From Aphodoplasma sp045592745 (lineage in GTDB: Bacteria; Bacillota; Clostridia; UBA1381; UMGS1253), in assembly GCA_045592745.1 (NCBI GenBank), contig JAZNVH010000017.1, forward strand, positions 1 through 47,776: a stretch of DNA of 47,776 nucleotides, written 5' to 3'. Under the pieces are notes generated by a model. That model saw only the letters and a program-made list of their open reading frames with translations. It had not been told where the DNA came from and ran no database searches. Below, in pieces: positions 23,118 through 31,353 of the stretch (its first letter is position 1; each line of letters starts with the position of its first letter). A program made the translations under genes and the position numbers.

Positions 23118-24981
23118 TATTATTACCTCCGTTGTTTTTTGTGTTTTTATCTTTATTATTCTTATTGTTTTGCCACCCGCGTCCTGAACGCATCTCATAA
23201 GGTGATATAAGACAATCGTTTCCAAAGCCTATAAGATCTTCTCGCCCCGCTTTTTTTAGTGCTTCAAGGACTAATTTCTTGTTGTCAGGGTCTTTATATT
23301 GTAAAAGCGCACGCTGCATAGCCTTTTCATGTGGCTCACGCGCAACATATACACTCTTTCCCGTTCGCGGGTCGATGCCTGTATAAAACATAGCGGTTGA
23401 AATAGTGCCGGGTGTGGGATAAAAATCCTGCACCTGACGTGGATTAAGCTTGTGTTTTTTTAAAAACAGCGAAAGCTCTATCGCATCACCAAGCGTAGAG
23501 CCGGGATGTGAGCTCATAAGATACGGAACAAGATATTGTTCTTTACCAAGCTTGCGGTTTATGTCGGTATACTTTTGCAAAAACCGCTCATATACCTTTG
23601 CCGATGGCTTGCCCATATATTTTAAAACGTTTTCCGATACGTGTTCGGGTGCGACCTTTAACTGGCCGCTTATATGATGCTCGCAAAGCTCATAGAAAAA
23701 CTCGTCATTTTTATCTGCCATAATATAGTCATATCTTAGTCCCGAGCGCACAAACACTTTTTTTACTCTGTCAAGAGAGCGCAGCTTTCTTAAAAGCAAA
23801 AGATAATCCTTGTGGTCAGCGACAAGATTTTTACATGGCGTGGGGAAAAGACACTGTCTGTCCTTACACGCACCTGATTTAAGCTGCTTTTCACAGGCAG
23901 GACTGCGAAAATCTGCCGTAGGGCCGCCTACGTCATGAATATAGCCTTTAAAGTCAGGCTCCCATGTAATTTTTTTTGCTTCATTAATAAGTGATTCGTG
24001 GCTTCGCGATTGTACTATACGCCCCTGATGGAAAGTGAGCGCACAAAAGTTGCATGCTCCATAACAACCGCGACAGCTTGTAAGTGAAAACTTGACTTCG
24101 CTTATTGCAGGGATGCCTCCCATAGGCTCATACATCGGATGATATGTTCTCATATAGGGAAGAGCATATACCGCATCGAGTTCCTTTGTATTAAGCGGCA
24201 TCATAGGTGGATTTTGTACGAGCAGTTTATCGTGATGGGGCTGAATGAGGCGCTTGCCGCGTATTGGGTCCTGATGCTCGTATTGTATGCGCGTTGCATT
24301 TGCATACGCCATTTTATCCGACACTACATCTTCAAAGCTCTCAAGCATTACACCATCAATATTCTCATCTTTTTTTGCCACATAGCACGTGCCGTTTACA
24401 AAACGTATCTTTTTTATGTTTATGCCCTTGTCAAGTGCGTCGGCTATCTCTACAATTTGTTTTTCGCCCATGCCATAAATAAGCAAATCGGCGCGCGAAT
24501 CAAAAAGCACCGAGCGGCGCACCTTGTTTGCCCAGTAATCATAATGGGCAAATCGTCTGAGGCTTGCCTCAATACCGCCTATTATTATCGGTATATCGCC
24601 AAATGCCTCGCGTATGCGATTGCAGTACACAATAACAGCTCTGTCAGGGCGAAAACCGCTTTTTCCACCGGGAGAATACATATCGTCAGAGCGCGGCTTC
24701 TTTGCAGCGGTATAGTGTGCAACCATAGAGTCAATGTTGCCCGCTGTTACAAGTACACCAAGACGCGGTCTGCCAAACTTTTTAAAATCATCACAGCTCT
24801 GCCATGAAGGCTGACAAAGCATTGCAACTCGGTAGCCTTTATTTTCAAGCACCCGCGATATTATTGCGTGTCCAAAGCTTGGATGGTCAACGTATGCATC
24901 GCCGGAAACATACAAAAAATCGGGAGCATCCCATCCAAGTTTATCCATTTCTTCTTTGTTTACAGGTAAAAAGTCGTTCAT
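23026..24981 (-). CDS. ygiQ: YgiQ-family radical SAM protein
   Basis: A 651-residue radical SAM enzyme of the YgiQ (UPF0313) family. The N-terminus has a domain starting FLPVNKEEMDKLGWDAPDFLYVSG. The radical SAM cluster motif is in SCRGCYGACNFCALTFHQGR (CxxxCxxC, about residues 307-314). A cysteine-rich insert contains SGACKDRQCLFPTPC. QDFYPTPGTISTAMFYTG is a family hallmark in the C-terminal third. The last 35 residues are Asn/Gly/Lys-rich and are encoded by sequence that overlaps folD. Cellular role is not established for the family. Starts at ATG 24981, 17 bases after the YycI-like gene. Confidence 0.9.
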   Translation of the reverse strand: MNDFLPVNKEEMDKLGWDAPDFLYVSGDAYVDHPSFGHAIISRVLENKGYRVAMLCQPSWQSCDDFKKFGRPRLGVLVTAGNIDSMVAHYTAAKKPRSDDMYSPGGKSGFRPDRAVIVYCNRIREAFGDIPIIIGGIEASLRRFAHYDYWANKVRRSVLFDSRADLLIYGMGEKQIVEIADALDKGINIKKIRFVNGTCYVAKKDENIDGVMLESFEDVVSDKMAYANATRIQYEHQDPIRGKRLIQPHHDKLLVQNPPMMPLNTKELDAVYALPYMRTYHPMYEPMGGIPAISEVKFSLTSCRGCYGACNFCALTFHQGRIVQSRSHESLINEAKKITWEPDFKGYIHDVGGPTADFRSPACEKQLKSGACKDRQCLFPTPCKNLVADHKDYLLLLRKLRSLDRVKKVFVRSGLRYDYIMADKNDEFFYELCEHHISGQLKVAPEHVSENVLKYMGKPSAKVYERFLQKYTDINRKLGKEQYLVPYLMSSHPGSTLGDAIELSLFLKKHKLNPRQVQDFYPTPGTISTAMFYTGIDPRTGKSVYVAREPHEKAMQRALLQYKDPDNKKLVLEALKKAGREDLIGFGNDCLISPYEMRSGRGWQNNKNNKDKNTKNNGGNNNGNNNGRKGFGKKGKNAAKRAGRNSKSQGR

Positions 24982-24998
24982 ATTTATCTCCGATTAGT

Positions 24999-25826
24999 TT
25001 ATCTTGCCTCAAAAAAGTATTCTTTGCCATCAGCGCAGCGTATACGCCACACAGGCATGGCAGTTGCAAATGTATGGTGAGTGTTTTTCTCGCCTGTTAT
25101 ATATCCAAGGTCAATTTGTGAAATTGTATTTGAACCGTTTTTGATACGTGCATCATCACGGGCAAAATCCAAAAGGATGCTTGTGATTGGTTTTACACGC
25201 GCGGTATCATTTGAAAAAGAATTTTGTCCTCCTGAAGGGACAAACCAGCTTCCGTAAAGCCGTGTAATTCCGTTTTGGGTTACATGTGCTTCAAAATATG
25301 AGTCAAGCAGGCTATATTTGTCTATTTTTTGATTTATGTATACAGTATAGCCATTATCATTTTCTGTTACGTATGAGCTTAGCATATTATTTTCAAAACC
25401 GCGTTTTTGAAGCCACTCGGTGACATAGCGCTGTGCCGATGAGGAATTTAACTCCTTTATATTATCCGAAGGCGCAGAATCTGTATAAAGTATCATATCA
25501 CCTTCAAGTGAAAGACGCATGGTAGAAGATGCGTAATGTCCGCCCGAAAGGGATGCGACTTGCTCGCCAAGTATTCTTTTTGCAAATTCGTCAAAATCGG
25601 TCACACTGTTTATGGCATCAATTGCACCGAGCTTTGGCATTTTTGTCGGTATAATATCTGCGCTGACGAAAATATTATTTTGACGCATAATCTCAACCGT
25701 TTGTTCAATTGTTTGCGTTTCTATAACAGATAAACGCATATCAGATTTTACTATTGTAAAAATCAAGAATATATTTATTGACACAAATAAAACTATAAGC
25801 CAGTTTTTTGCTCCGGACCAATTCAT
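24999..25826 (-). CDS. YycI-like membrane-anchored regulatory protein
   Basis: A 275-residue protein with the YycI-type N-terminus MNWSGAKNWLIVLFVSINIF: a short charged start then a single membrane helix (about residues 8-26), followed by an extracytoplasmic domain. The C-terminus ends with a PVWRI segment and DGKEYFFEAR, typical of the YycH/YycI fold. In Bacillus, YycI with YycH restrains the WalK (YycG) cell-wall kinase. Here walR, walK and yycH are not next to it, so the assignment rests on fold-like features. Downstream of a uppP terminator and upstream of ygiQ. Confidence 0.65.
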   Translation of the reverse strand: MNWSGAKNWLIVLFVSINIFLIFTIVKSDMRLSVIETQTIEQTVEIMRQNNIFVSADIIPTKMPKLGAIDAINSVTDFDEFAKRILGEQVASLSGGHYASSTMRLSLEGDMILYTDSAPSDNIKELNSSSAQRYVTEWLQKRGFENNMLSSYVTENDNGYTVYINQKIDKYSLLDSYFEAHVTQNGITRLYGSWFVPSGGQNSFSNDTARVKPITSILLDFARDDARIKNGSNTISQIDLGYITGEKNTHHTFATAMPVWRIRCADGKEYFFEAR

Positions 25827-25863
25827 AAAAAACCACCTACCTATATATATTTTGCCTTATATT

Positions 25864-25911
25864 ATAAAAAAAATCAAGGGGTTTTCCAAGTTTTTGCTCA
25901 GAAAACCCCCG
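25864..25911 (-). terminator. Intrinsic terminator of uppP
   Basis: 9-bp stem GGGGTTTTC/GAAAACCCC (25878-25886 with 25901-25909) followed on the minus strand by TTGATTTTTTTT. Confidence 0.85.
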
Positions 25912-25931
25912 TTTTTTAGATTGTATTCATA

Positions 25932-26768
25932 TTATTTAATGAAGCTTATAATAACGCTTATAATGCCTACTAATCCACAGTATATTGAGAAAATATAAAA
26001 TTTGTTTTTGTTCAAAAGATTGATAAGAAACTTTATTGCAAGTATGCCCGAAATCGCTGCTGCAATAAACCCAACCATGAGCGGGGCAAGCTCCACACTA
26101 AAACCGCCGTTTAAAACGAGCTCTGCTCCTTCCAAAACTGCTGCACCCAGTATCGCCGGAAGCGACATCAAAAAAGAAAATTTTATTGCAAAGTCCTTTT
26201 TGTATCCAAGTGCACGTGCAGCGGTTATCGTAGAGCCGCTTCGTGAAAGACCGGGCATAAGTGCACATGCCTGCATAACACCGACCCACAAAGCACTTTT
26301 ATATTTTGCGTTTGATGCATCAAGACTGCCTTCTTCAAATTTGTCAATTAAATACATAAGTGCGGACGTAAATAAAAGCATTATTCCGACGGTCAAAACA
26401 TTTGAAAGCGCAGCGTCAAGGTCTAAAAGCTTAAATATAAAGCCGACAACAATTGCGGGAATTGTAGCTATAATAAGCATAATAAGCATACGTCTGTACG
26501 GACGCTCAAAATCAAATCTGCCGCGGCATATATCGGCTATCATAAGAAAAAATTCCTTTATGAGTTCTGATACGTCCTTATAATAAACAAAGCATACCGA
26601 AATAAATGTTGCAACATGCAAAAGCACATTAAATGCGTTGCCTTCGTCTATATTAAGGTTTAAAAGCTGTGAAAAAATTACAAGATGCCCCGAGCTTGAT
26701 ACAGGCAAAAATTCTGTAAGTCCCTGTACAAGTCCCATTATAAGTGCTTCAAATATACTCAAGTACAA
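25932..26768 (-). CDS. uppP: Undecaprenyl-diphosphatase
   Basis: Integral membrane enzyme (BacA family) that recycles undecaprenyl pyrophosphate to the monophosphate carrier used in peptidoglycan and polymer synthesis; overproduction can give bacitracin resistance. 278 residues with about eight hydrophobic helices. The two active-site motifs are visible: GLVQGLTEFLPVSSSGHLV (about residues 12-30) and MPGLSRSGSTITAARALG (about 174-191). It provides the lipid carrier needed by the tagO product elsewhere in the window. The DivIVA-like gene lies 22 bases upstream. Confidence 0.96.
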   Translation of the reverse strand: MYLSIFEALIMGLVQGLTEFLPVSSSGHLVIFSQLLNLNIDEGNAFNVLLHVATFISVCFVYYKDVSELIKEFFLMIADICRGRFDFERPYRRMLIMLIIATIPAIVVGFIFKLLDLDAALSNVLTVGIMLLFTSALMYLIDKFEEGSLDASNAKYKSALWVGVMQACALMPGLSRSGSTITAARALGYKKDFAIKFSFLMSLPAILGAAVLEGAELVLNGGFSVELAPLMVGFIAAAISGILAIKFLINLLNKNKFYIFSIYCGLVGIISVIISFIK

Positions 26769-26790
26769 TCAGCGCCTTTCCGTCTATAAT

Positions 26791-27327
26791 TTAAATATCT
26801 TCATCTTCATCTTCGTCGTCATCGTCGCTATTTTCCAAAGCCGGTTCATCTTCTGTTATATTGGCAGACTCCTCTGATTCGTCTTCAGCGTTTTCTGTTT
26901 CTTCCTCTTCGGGCTCTGCTTTTATATTTATGTCGTCAAGACGGCCAATATACTCTGCGAGCGTATTTTTTGCATCCTGTCTTATTTCAAGTATGCGGTC
27001 TTTTTCACTACGAATTTTTGCACGAAGCTCTTCAAGCTCAAGCTCGAGACCAGAGCGCATTTTGTTTGTTTCAAGACGTGCCTCTTCAAGCATTTTTTCA
27101 GCTTCTAATTTTGCATTTAAAAGAGCATCTGCTATATATGCACGCTCCTTTTCAAGAACGGCAATCTTTTCTGTAAGAGCCTTATTGTCCTTTTCAAGAG
27201 AAGAATTTTTCTCTTCAAGCTCTTTTTTTGTTTTTTCTGATGCCTGTGCACATTCCATTATGTAAGCATTTACAAACTTTTTTTTGTAACCGAATAACGA
27301 TGTTTTAAATTTTCTTGGAGTTTCCAT
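26791..27327 (-). CDS. DivIVA-like coiled-coil protein with acidic tail
   Basis: 178 residues. The N-terminus KFKTSLFGYKKKFVNAYIME resembles the DivIVA/GpsB start, with a Gly-Tyr turn followed by a basic or hydrophobic stretch that in that family contacts the membrane. Then comes a long heptad-rich coiled coil (about residues 28-125), and a strongly acidic tail (about 134-178) with runs of Asp and Glu. DivIVA proteins mark curved membranes and recruit division or wall-growth proteins. The assignment is by pattern and the function is uncertain. Located just ahead of uppP. Confidence 0.6.
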   Translation of the reverse strand: METPRKFKTSLFGYKKKFVNAYIMECAQASEKTKKELEEKNSSLEKDNKALTEKIAVLEKERAYIADALLNAKLEAEKMLEEARLETNKMRSGLELELEELRAKIRSEKDRILEIRQDAKNTLAEYIGRLDDINIKAEPEEEETENAEDESEESANITEDEPALENSDDDDEDEDEDI

Positions 27328-27478
27328 ACAGAAAACGCCTCCTCTTATAATATCATATTGTTAAGATATATCCATGCCAAAAAGGCGAAAATACACCTAA
27401 TTGATTAAATTCTACATATTTGTATATTTTTCCTTCTTTTGCGCCCGGGTTTTTTAATAAAATTTTATTAAAATTCTC

Positions 27479-27507
27479 TTGACAAGAGGGATGTTTAGTG
27501 GTATCAT
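27479..27507 (+). promoter_or_regulatory. Promoter of the pheB-hom-lysC genes
   Basis: TTGACA at 27479-27484 (consensus), 17-bp spacer, TATCAT at 27502-27507. Confidence 0.85.
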
Positions 27508-27516
27508 ATCCATTAT

Positions 27517-27534
27517 GGCGCACAATTGTACGCC
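27517..27534 (+). promoter_or_regulatory. Operator-like palindrome at the pheB transcription start
   Basis: An 18-bp imperfect palindrome, GGCGCACAATTGTACGCC, with 8 of 9 half-site positions matching. It lies about 10 bases after the -10 box, where a bound repressor would block initiation. Which protein binds, if any, is unknown. Confidence 0.45.
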
Positions 27535-27558
27535 GTATGCGGACAAGGAGTGATACAT

Positions 27559-28002
27559 ATGGCAACAAAACCTTCTTATTTGCTTGTTGATACTTCTGTA
27601 TTGCCCGATATATTTGAAAAGGTCGTTGAAGCCAAAAGGCTTCTTAAGACGGGAAAATGTAAAACAGCGAGTGAAGCGGCTCAGATGCTTAAAATCAGCC
27701 GTTCGGCATTTTATAAATACAAGGACTGTGTTTTTCCGATTGAAGAAATGGGCAAGGACAGAATAATAACTCTGTTTATGGAGCTTGTAGACATTCCGGG
27801 TATACTTTCACAGGTATTAAAAACTCTTGCACAGGCGTGCGTGAGCGTGCTTACGATTAATCAAAATATACCTGTTGATAATTCGGCAAATGTTACTATA
27901 TCGCTTCGTACAGAGGGAATGAACAAGTCAGCCACGGCACTTTTGAAAAAATTAAAGGCGATTGACGGAGTGAAAAAAATCGAAATAATTGCCGGAGAAT
28001 AA
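27559..28002 (+). CDS. pheB: ACT-domain regulatory protein PheB (UPF0735 family)
   Basis: 147 residues from ATG at 27559 (AAGGAG upstream); an extra 11-codon in-frame extension lacks a ribosome binding site. The N-terminal half is helix-turn-helix-like (KTASEAAQMLKISRSAFYKYKDCVF). The C-terminal half is an ACT domain (about residues 70-147: ITLFMELVDIPGILSQVLKTLA), a fold that usually binds amino acids. Bacillus PheB is linked to phenylalanine synthesis. Here it precedes hom and lysC, so it may sense an amino acid of the aspartate family and regulate these genes; that role is inference. Confidence 0.88.
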   Translation: MATKPSYLLVDTSVLPDIFEKVVEAKRLLKTGKCKTASEAAQMLKISRSAFYKYKDCVFPIEEMGKDRIITLFMELVDIPGILSQVLKTLAQACVSVLTINQNIPVDNSANVTISLRTEGMNKSATALLKKLKAIDGVKKIEIIAGE

Positions 28003-28063
28003 CAGCGAAATAAAAAATTTTTGATAATAAAACTAAACAGATAAAGCTTGGGAGGAAGAAAGC

Positions 28064-29269
28064 ATGATTAATATAGCAATTTTAGGCTATGGTACTGTCG
28101 GCTCGGGCGTTTATGAGGTAATAAACAAAAATGCAGTCAGCATAGAGCGTAAGGCAGGCAAAAAAATCAGCGTGAAAAGAGTTCTTGATTTGCGTGATTT
28201 TGACGATCATCCAAGAAAAGAAATTTTCACAAAAAATTATGAAGATATTTTAAATGACAGTGAAATCGACATTGTTGTTGAAACAATGGGAGGACTTGAG
28301 CCGGCGTACAGATTTACAAAATCGGCGCTTCTTGCAGGGAAAAGCGTTGTTACAAGCAACAAAGAGCTTGTTGCGGCTCACGGAACAGAGCTTCTTGGTA
28401 TAGCAAGAGAGCAGAATGTAAATTATCTTTTTGAGGCAAGCGTTGGCGGCGGTATACCTATTATAAGACCGCTTAACGGATGCCTGGCGGCAAATGAAAT
28501 TACCGAAATTTTCGGAATACTTAACGGTACTACAAACTATATTTTAACGAAGATGATAAAGGATGGTATAAGCTTTGAAACTGCACTTTCGCAGGCGCAG
28601 GAAAAGGGCTATGCCGAGAGAAATCCTGCCGCTGATGTTGAAGGACATGACGCGTGCAGAAAAATATGTATTCTTGCTTCGCTGGCTTTTGGAAAAGCTG
28701 TTGATTCATCATGCATCCATACAGAAGGTATTACAAATATCACATTAGATGATGTCAAGGCGGCTGAGGGACTTGGATATGTAATAAAGTTAATTGGTTA
28801 TACAAAAAGCGAAGACGGCAAGGTAATATGCAGAGTGTCGCCGATGCTTGTGCCAAATGAGAATCCACTCTCGGGGGTTGAGGATGTATTTAATGCAATA
28901 ATGGTACGCGGAAATCAGGTTGGTGACGTAATGTTTTACGGACGCGGCGCAGGAAAGCTTCCAACCGCCAGCGCTGTTGTAGCAGATGTAATTGATATAG
29001 TAAAAGGTTCTGACAATAAAAACTTTATCTGGGAAGCGTCGGACAAGGATTATATTGACGATTATAAAAAGGCACAGATTGCACTTTTTGTGCGTGCTAA
29101 AGCTGCTGATGAGGCAAGCGTAAAGGCTGTATTTGGTGATGATATTGCAGTTTTGAATAAAACAGAACTTTGCTTTATTACTCCTGTTGATACAGAAGAA
29201 AATCTTATTAAAAAGCTTTCGAGTCTTGATGGTGAAGTAATAACTACAATAAGAGTTATGCAGGACTGA
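28064..29269 (+). CDS. hom: Homoserine dehydrogenase
   Basis: Reduces aspartate semialdehyde to homoserine with NAD(P)H, the branch toward threonine and methionine. 401 residues. IAILGYGTVGSGVYEVI (about residues 3-19) is the Rossmann nucleotide loop, TSNKELVAAHG and the central FEASVGGGIPIIRPL are catalytic-domain segments, ILNGTTNYILTKM is the family signature, and the C-terminus carries an ACT-like domain (about 310-401) usual for feedback control by threonine. GGGAGGAAG precedes ATG at 28064. Between pheB and lysC. Confidence 0.96.
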   Translation: MINIAILGYGTVGSGVYEVINKNAVSIERKAGKKISVKRVLDLRDFDDHPRKEIFTKNYEDILNDSEIDIVVETMGGLEPAYRFTKSALLAGKSVVTSNKELVAAHGTELLGIAREQNVNYLFEASVGGGIPIIRPLNGCLAANEITEIFGILNGTTNYILTKMIKDGISFETALSQAQEKGYAERNPAADVEGHDACRKICILASLAFGKAVDSSCIHTEGITNITLDDVKAAEGLGYVIKLIGYTKSEDGKVICRVSPMLVPNENPLSGVEDVFNAIMVRGNQVGDVMFYGRGAGKLPTASAVVADVIDIVKGSDNKNFIWEASDKDYIDDYKKAQIALFVRAKAADEASVKAVFGDDIAVLNKTELCFITPVDTEENLIKKLSSLDGEVITTIRVMQD

Positions 29270-29318
29270 TAAACAGCATGATAATAATACAAAAAGAAAT
29301 TTTGAGGAGGATATAACT

Positions 29319-30530
29319 GTGGGTTTGGTCGTACAAAAATTCGGCGGAAGTTCTGTAGCGAACGCTGAGAGAGTTTTTAATGTTGCACGTACTATTACGG
29401 AAACGTACAAGGCAGGCAACGAAGTTGTCGTGGTTGTATCAGCACAGGGTGATACGACAGATGAGCTTATAGAAAAGGCAATGGAAATTAACAAAAAGCC
29501 TTCAAAAAGAGAAATGGATATGCTCTTATCATCAGGCGAGCAGATTTCGATTTCGCTTCTTGCAATGGCGATTGAGGCGCTTGGTTTTCCTGTAATATCG
29601 CTTACAGGCTGGCAGGCGGGTATGAAGACAAATTCAAATTACTCGATTGCGCGTCTTAAAAAGGTTGATACTGAAAGAGTTCGTAGCGAGCTTGACAAAA
29701 ATAACATCGTTATTGTGGCAGGTTTTCAGGGCATCAATAAATATGATGATATTACAACGCTTGGACGTGGCGGCTCGGATACGTCAGCAGTTGCACTCGC
29801 GGCAGCACTTCATGCGGATGTGTGCCAGATATATACAGATGTTGATGGTGTATACACAGCTGACCCGCGTATTGTAAAGGATGCAAAAAAGCTTGACGAA
29901 ATTTCGTACGATGAGATGCTTGAGCTTGCATCACTTGGTGCAAACGTATTAAACAACCGTTCGGTTGAGATGGCTAAAAAATACAATGTAAAACTCATGG
30001 TTCTGTCAAGTCTTCATAAAGCGGCAGGAACAATTGTTAAGGAGGTAAATGACGTGGAAAAAATGTTGGTTCGCGGTGTAACTCGCGATAATGATACTGC
30101 AAGAATTTCTTTGCTTGAGGTGGAGGATACTCCGGGGAAGGCGTTTAGCGTATTTTCGCTTTTGGCAAAGCATAATATTAATGTTGATTTGATTATACAA
30201 TCAATAGGCAGAAATAATACGAAAGATATAAGCTTCACAGTAGCGTCTTCAAATCTTGATGAGGCACTTTCGGTGCTTAATGAAAACAAGAGTGTAATTG
30301 CTCCAAAGGATATTCAGTGGAATGATGATGTTTCAAAGGTATCAATTGTTGGCGCGGGTATGGTTACAAATCCCGGCGTAGCATCGAAGATGTTTGAGGC
30401 ACTTTATAAGTCACATATCAATATCCATATGATTGCCACAAGTGAGATTAAGGTATCTGTACTTATTGACCGTAAGGATGCTGAGCGTGCAGTTGTAGCA
30501 ATTCATGATGAATTTGATATGGCTGACTAA
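29319..30530 (+). CDS. lysC: Aspartate kinase
   Basis: Phosphorylates aspartate, the first committed step to lysine, threonine and methionine. 403 residues. Start is GTG at 29319, after GAGGAGG. VQKFGGSSVANAERV at the N-terminus is the substrate and ATP motif, GFQGINKYDDITTLGRGGSDTSAVALAAAL is the catalytic core, and two ACT domains occupy about residues 260-403, with a conserved internal start region typical of this group. Such kinases are usually inhibited by lysine and/or threonine. Follows hom by 49 bases. Confidence 0.96.
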   Translation: MGLVVQKFGGSSVANAERVFNVARTITETYKAGNEVVVVVSAQGDTTDELIEKAMEINKKPSKREMDMLLSSGEQISISLLAMAIEALGFPVISLTGWQAGMKTNSNYSIARLKKVDTERVRSELDKNNIVIVAGFQGINKYDDITTLGRGGSDTSAVALAAALHADVCQIYTDVDGVYTADPRIVKDAKKLDEISYDEMLELASLGANVLNNRSVEMAKKYNVKLMVLSSLHKAAGTIVKEVNDVEKMLVRGVTRDNDTARISLLEVEDTPGKAFSVFSLLAKHNINVDLIIQSIGRNNTKDISFTVASSNLDEALSVLNENKSVIAPKDIQWNDDVSKVSIVGAGMVTNPGVASKMFEALYKSHINIHMIATSEIKVSVLIDRKDAERAVVAIHDEFDMAD

Positions 30531-30554
30531 TACGATATTTAAAGGAGAAATCCG

Positions 30555-31310
30555 ATGAATAATAATGCAAAAGAAGAGCGCGAGGACATATTAGAGGGAA
30601 GAAATCCCGTCTTTGAGGCGCTCAAAAGCGGCAGACAGATTGACAAAATTTTAATTGCCAAAAATGATAACAAGGGTTCAATTACGCGTATACTTGCGCT
30701 TGCAAAAGAAAAGCGCATACTTATAAGCGAGGTTGAACGCACAAAGCTTGATGCTATAAGCTCGACGGGAGCGCATCAGGGAATTATCGCATATGTTGCT
30801 GCTGCTGCTTATTCAAGTGTGCAGGAGATTTTAGATTATGCCAAAGAGCGCGGCGAGCCGCCTTTTATAATTATATGTGACTCGCTAAACGATTCACACA
30901 ATCTTGGCTCAATTATCCGTACGGCGCATTGCTGTGGAGTGCACGGTGTAATTATACCAAAACACAGAAGTGTAGGTTTAAGCGCTGCGTGTGCAAAAGC
31001 ATCTGCAGGGGCTGTTGAGTATACAAAGGTTGCAAAGGTGACAAATCTTTCTCGTTGTATCGAAGATTTAAAAAAAGCCGGTCTTTGGATTTGTGGAACT
31101 GATGCAGATGGCGAAAATGATATTTATACAGCAGACCTTTCAGGCCCTATCGGAGTTGTTATTGGCTCTGAGGGTGAGGGAATGAGCAGACTTGTAAAAG
31201 AGAGTTGTGATTTTCTTGTGCGTATCCCAATGAAAGGCCAAATAAACAGCTTAAATGCTTCTGTTGCCGCGGGCGTACTTATGTATGAGGTTGTCAGAAG
31301 AAGAATGTAG
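30555..31310 (+). CDS. rlmB: 23S rRNA (guanosine2251-2'-O)-methyltransferase RlmB (SpoU family)
   Basis: A 251-residue SpoU/TrmH-type methyltransferase. DILEGRNPVFEALKSGR is the N-terminal substrate-binding domain, ILALAKEKRILISEV continues it, and the knotted SAM domain carries HNLGSIIRTAHCCGVHGVII, GSEGEGMSRLV and INSLNASVAAGVLMYE (motifs 1, 2 and 3). AAAGGAG precedes ATG at 30555. Other SpoU enzymes modify tRNA; the N-terminal domain favours RlmB. Last in the pheB-hom-lysC stretch, with a bidirectional terminator after it. Confidence 0.9.
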   Translation: MNNNAKEEREDILEGRNPVFEALKSGRQIDKILIAKNDNKGSITRILALAKEKRILISEVERTKLDAISSTGAHQGIIAYVAAAAYSSVQEILDYAKERGEPPFIIICDSLNDSHNLGSIIRTAHCCGVHGVIIPKHRSVGLSAACAKASAGAVEYTKVAKVTNLSRCIEDLKKAGLWICGTDADGENDIYTADLSGPIGVVIGSEGEGMSRLVKESCDFLVRIPMKGQINSLNASVAAGVLMYEVVRRRM

Positions 31311-31311
31311 T

Positions 31312-31344
31312 AAAAAGGACGATGCAAAAGTGCATCGTCTTTTT
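31312..31344. terminator. Bidirectional terminator between rlmB and the SCIFF maturase
   Basis: Stem of GACGATGCA/TGCATCGTC extended by A/T runs on each side with a 4-nt loop; one bulged G on the left arm. Serves two convergent genes. Confidence 0.88.
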
Positions 31345-31353
31345 AAGTATAAA

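Noticed and set aside
24139..24807. 222-residue plus-strand open frame
   Set aside because: Lies antisense within ygiQ, whose motifs are clear; no ribosome site or family features.
28790..29494. 234-residue minus-strand open frame
   Set aside because: Antisense shadow across the end of hom and the start of lysC; composition unlike a protein.
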